A stretch of DNA of 64,000 bases from an uncultured Aquimarina sp. (GTDB taxonomy: Bacteria > Bacteroidota > Bacteroidia > Flavobacteriales > Flavobacteriaceae): positions 620,001-684,000 of the forward strand of contig NZ_CANMED010000001.1 in assembly GCF_947496855.1 (NCBI RefSeq). Direction: 5' to 3'. A program made the position numbers and the translations under genes. Each line of letters opens with the position of its first letter. The stretch's first letter is position 1. A model generated the notes under the pieces. That model saw only the letters and a list, made by a program, of their open reading frames with translations. It made no database searches and was not told where the DNA came from. Below, piece by piece: positions 62,876 to 64,000 of this stretch.

Positions 62876-64000
62876 TTATTTAGCTATAATATGCAGTTCA
62901 GCAAAGTTTTTTGGAACTACTACAGTATTTTCTTTTTTATCAAATTTTAAATCTTTTAAAGGGACAACCACATTATCTATTTCAATTTCACCAATATCAA
63001 AAGGTAATCCAATAAATTCAATCTTCATATTATCGTACTCTGTGATATAGGTTCCATTCTTATGTTGCTGAATAATAATTTCATTTTCTTTTCCGGTAAA
63101 AGCAAAACTTCTTAAACTAAATCTACCTTTGGTATAATCATAACCATCTTGAGCGTCTTCATAGACTTTGGATACTTCTTTATTTCCTAATTTATAGTAT
63201 ACTTCTAGTTTTAGCTCTTCAATCTTTTTCTCACCAACATATTGCTGGATTGGGTATTTAGGTATAATTGCACCTTCTTTCACAAATATTGGAATTGTAT
63301 CCAATTCTGCATCTACCCATTGTTCCATACCTCCTTTTGCATATTCTCGGGTCCAGTAATTATACCAGTTCCCTCTAGGAATATACAATCTTCTACCTTT
63401 AGCATTGGGTTCCTGCACCGGACATACTAATATTTGGTTCCCAAATACAAATTCATCTGTTCTATAATGTGTTTGAGGATCTAATTGATCATATAACACC
63501 AATGACTTTAACATAGGTATCCCTTCTTCTGCATACTCCCAAAACATAGTGTATAAATACGGAAGTAGCTGATATCGTAACTCCACATATTTTCTGGTTA
63601 CGTCTATAACTTCTTCACCAAATGTCCAAGGTTCTTGATTACCATGATCTCCAGAAGAATGCGTACGACAGAAAGGATGAAATACTCCCAACTGTATCCA
63701 TCGAGCGTATAATTCTCCAGTAGGATGCTCCGCAAACCCTCCAATATCACTGCCAGTAAATGACATTCCACTCATACTCATTCGCTGTGCCTGGATATTA
63801 GCAATCCAAAGATGTTCCCAAGTCGCTACATTATCACCTGTCCAAGAGGAAGTGTATCGTTGTGCACCAGAATATGCTGATCTAGTAATAACAAATGGTC
63901 TTTTAGGGTATCCAAATCTTTTGATTCCTTCATAAGTAGCTCTAGCCATCTGAGTACCATAAATATTATGTGCTTTTCTGTGACTACAAGGATTACCATC
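62876..64000 (-). CDS. Glycoside hydrolase family 31, C-terminal part
   Basis: The frame is open from the right edge of the window, so the N-terminus is missing; about 374 residues are present. HNIYGTQMARATYEG, VITRSAYSGAQRYTSSWTGDNVATWEHL (acid/base Asp in WTGDN), SGMSFTGSDIGGF and FCRTHS are GH31 signatures, followed by the C-terminal beta domains (RLYIPRGNWYNYWT). It cleaves alpha-glucosides or alpha-xylosides. Confidence 0.9.
   Translation of the reverse strand, partial: DGNPCSHRKAHNIYGTQMARATYEGIKRFGYPKRPFVITRSAYSGAQRYTSSWTGDNVATWEHLWIANIQAQRMSMSGMSFTGSDIGGFAEHPTGELYARWIQLGVFHPFCRTHSSGDHGNQEPWTFGEEVIDVTRKYVELRYQLLPYLYTMFWEYAEEGIPMLKSLVLYDQLDPQTHYRTDEFVFGNQILVCPVQEPNAKGRRLYIPRGNWYNYWTREYAKGGMEQWVDAELDTIPIFVKEGAIIPKYPIQQYVGEKKIEELKLEVYYKLGNKEVSKVYEDAQDGYDYTKGRFSLRSFAFTGKENEIIIQQHKNGTYITEYDNMKIEFIGLPFDIGEIEIDNVVVPLKDLKFDKKENTVVVPKNFAELHIIAK

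Overview
The window looks like chromosomal DNA of a marine member of the Flavobacteriia (Bacteroidota). It is AT-rich. Two large secreted enzymes end in type IX secretion (Por) sorting tails. Many envelope lipoproteins belong to families common in that class (DUF5916, DUF4251, glycine-zipper OmpA, lipocalin-like), and several genes carry the Bacteroidota -7 promoter box TAnnTTTG. An alginate-lyase-like enzyme and a GH31 glycosidase suggest polysaccharide use. I cannot name the genus. No rRNA, tRNA, CRISPR array, integrase or transposase was recognised.

Layout. 1-8.5 kb: two MRJP-like secreted beta-propellers (one cut by the window edge), an orphan OpuAC-like protein, a chimeric cupin/AlkB pseudogene, MarC, and a divergent TesA-like esterase / YbbA-YbbP ABC locus. 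8.5-22.6 kb: an accessory region in which small gene modules are separated by at least five copies of a 120-220 bp multi-stem palindromic element with conserved flanks. The modules are (i) a four-gene minus-strand operon with a C5 cytosine methyltransferase, a protein carrying both an Hsp90/MORC-like ATPase and a histidine-kinase-like ATPase, a receiver-domain protein and a small protein; (ii) a ParDE-type toxin-antitoxin pair; (iii) a crystallin-like lipoprotein between 31-bp direct repeats; (iv) a TetR regulator, a small protein and a thioredoxin-reductase-like flavoprotein, with matching operator palindromes; (v) fragments of DUF262 and KAP NTPase genes beside an Imm11-like immunity gene.

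22.6-50.5 kb: serine hydrolases beside a LytS/LytTR two-component system, two related copies of a lumazine-binding-like/AraC pair, secreted esterase and lyase, a 2OG-oxygenase/WD40 fusion, a bacteriocin-like leader peptide, transporters and lipoproteins. 50.6-57.5 kb: a compact minus-strand biosynthetic operon with flavoprotein, methyltransferase, type III polyketide synthase, lipoprotein, dehydratase, alpha/beta hydrolase, ketosynthase, acyl carrier protein and phosphopantetheinyl transferase, predicted to make an acyl-primed phenolic or quinone-like lipid. 57.5-64 kb: a duplicated lipocalin/OmpA pair, a UMF1-type MFS protein, an M48 lipoprotein protease and a partial GH31 glycosidase.

The strongest candidates for undescribed biology are the methyltransferase/two-component-like operon, the cassette-like arrangement of palindromic elements around it, and a conserved upstream motif shared by the crystallin-like and bacteriocin-like genes. 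Calls rest on reading motifs by eye; no database search was run.
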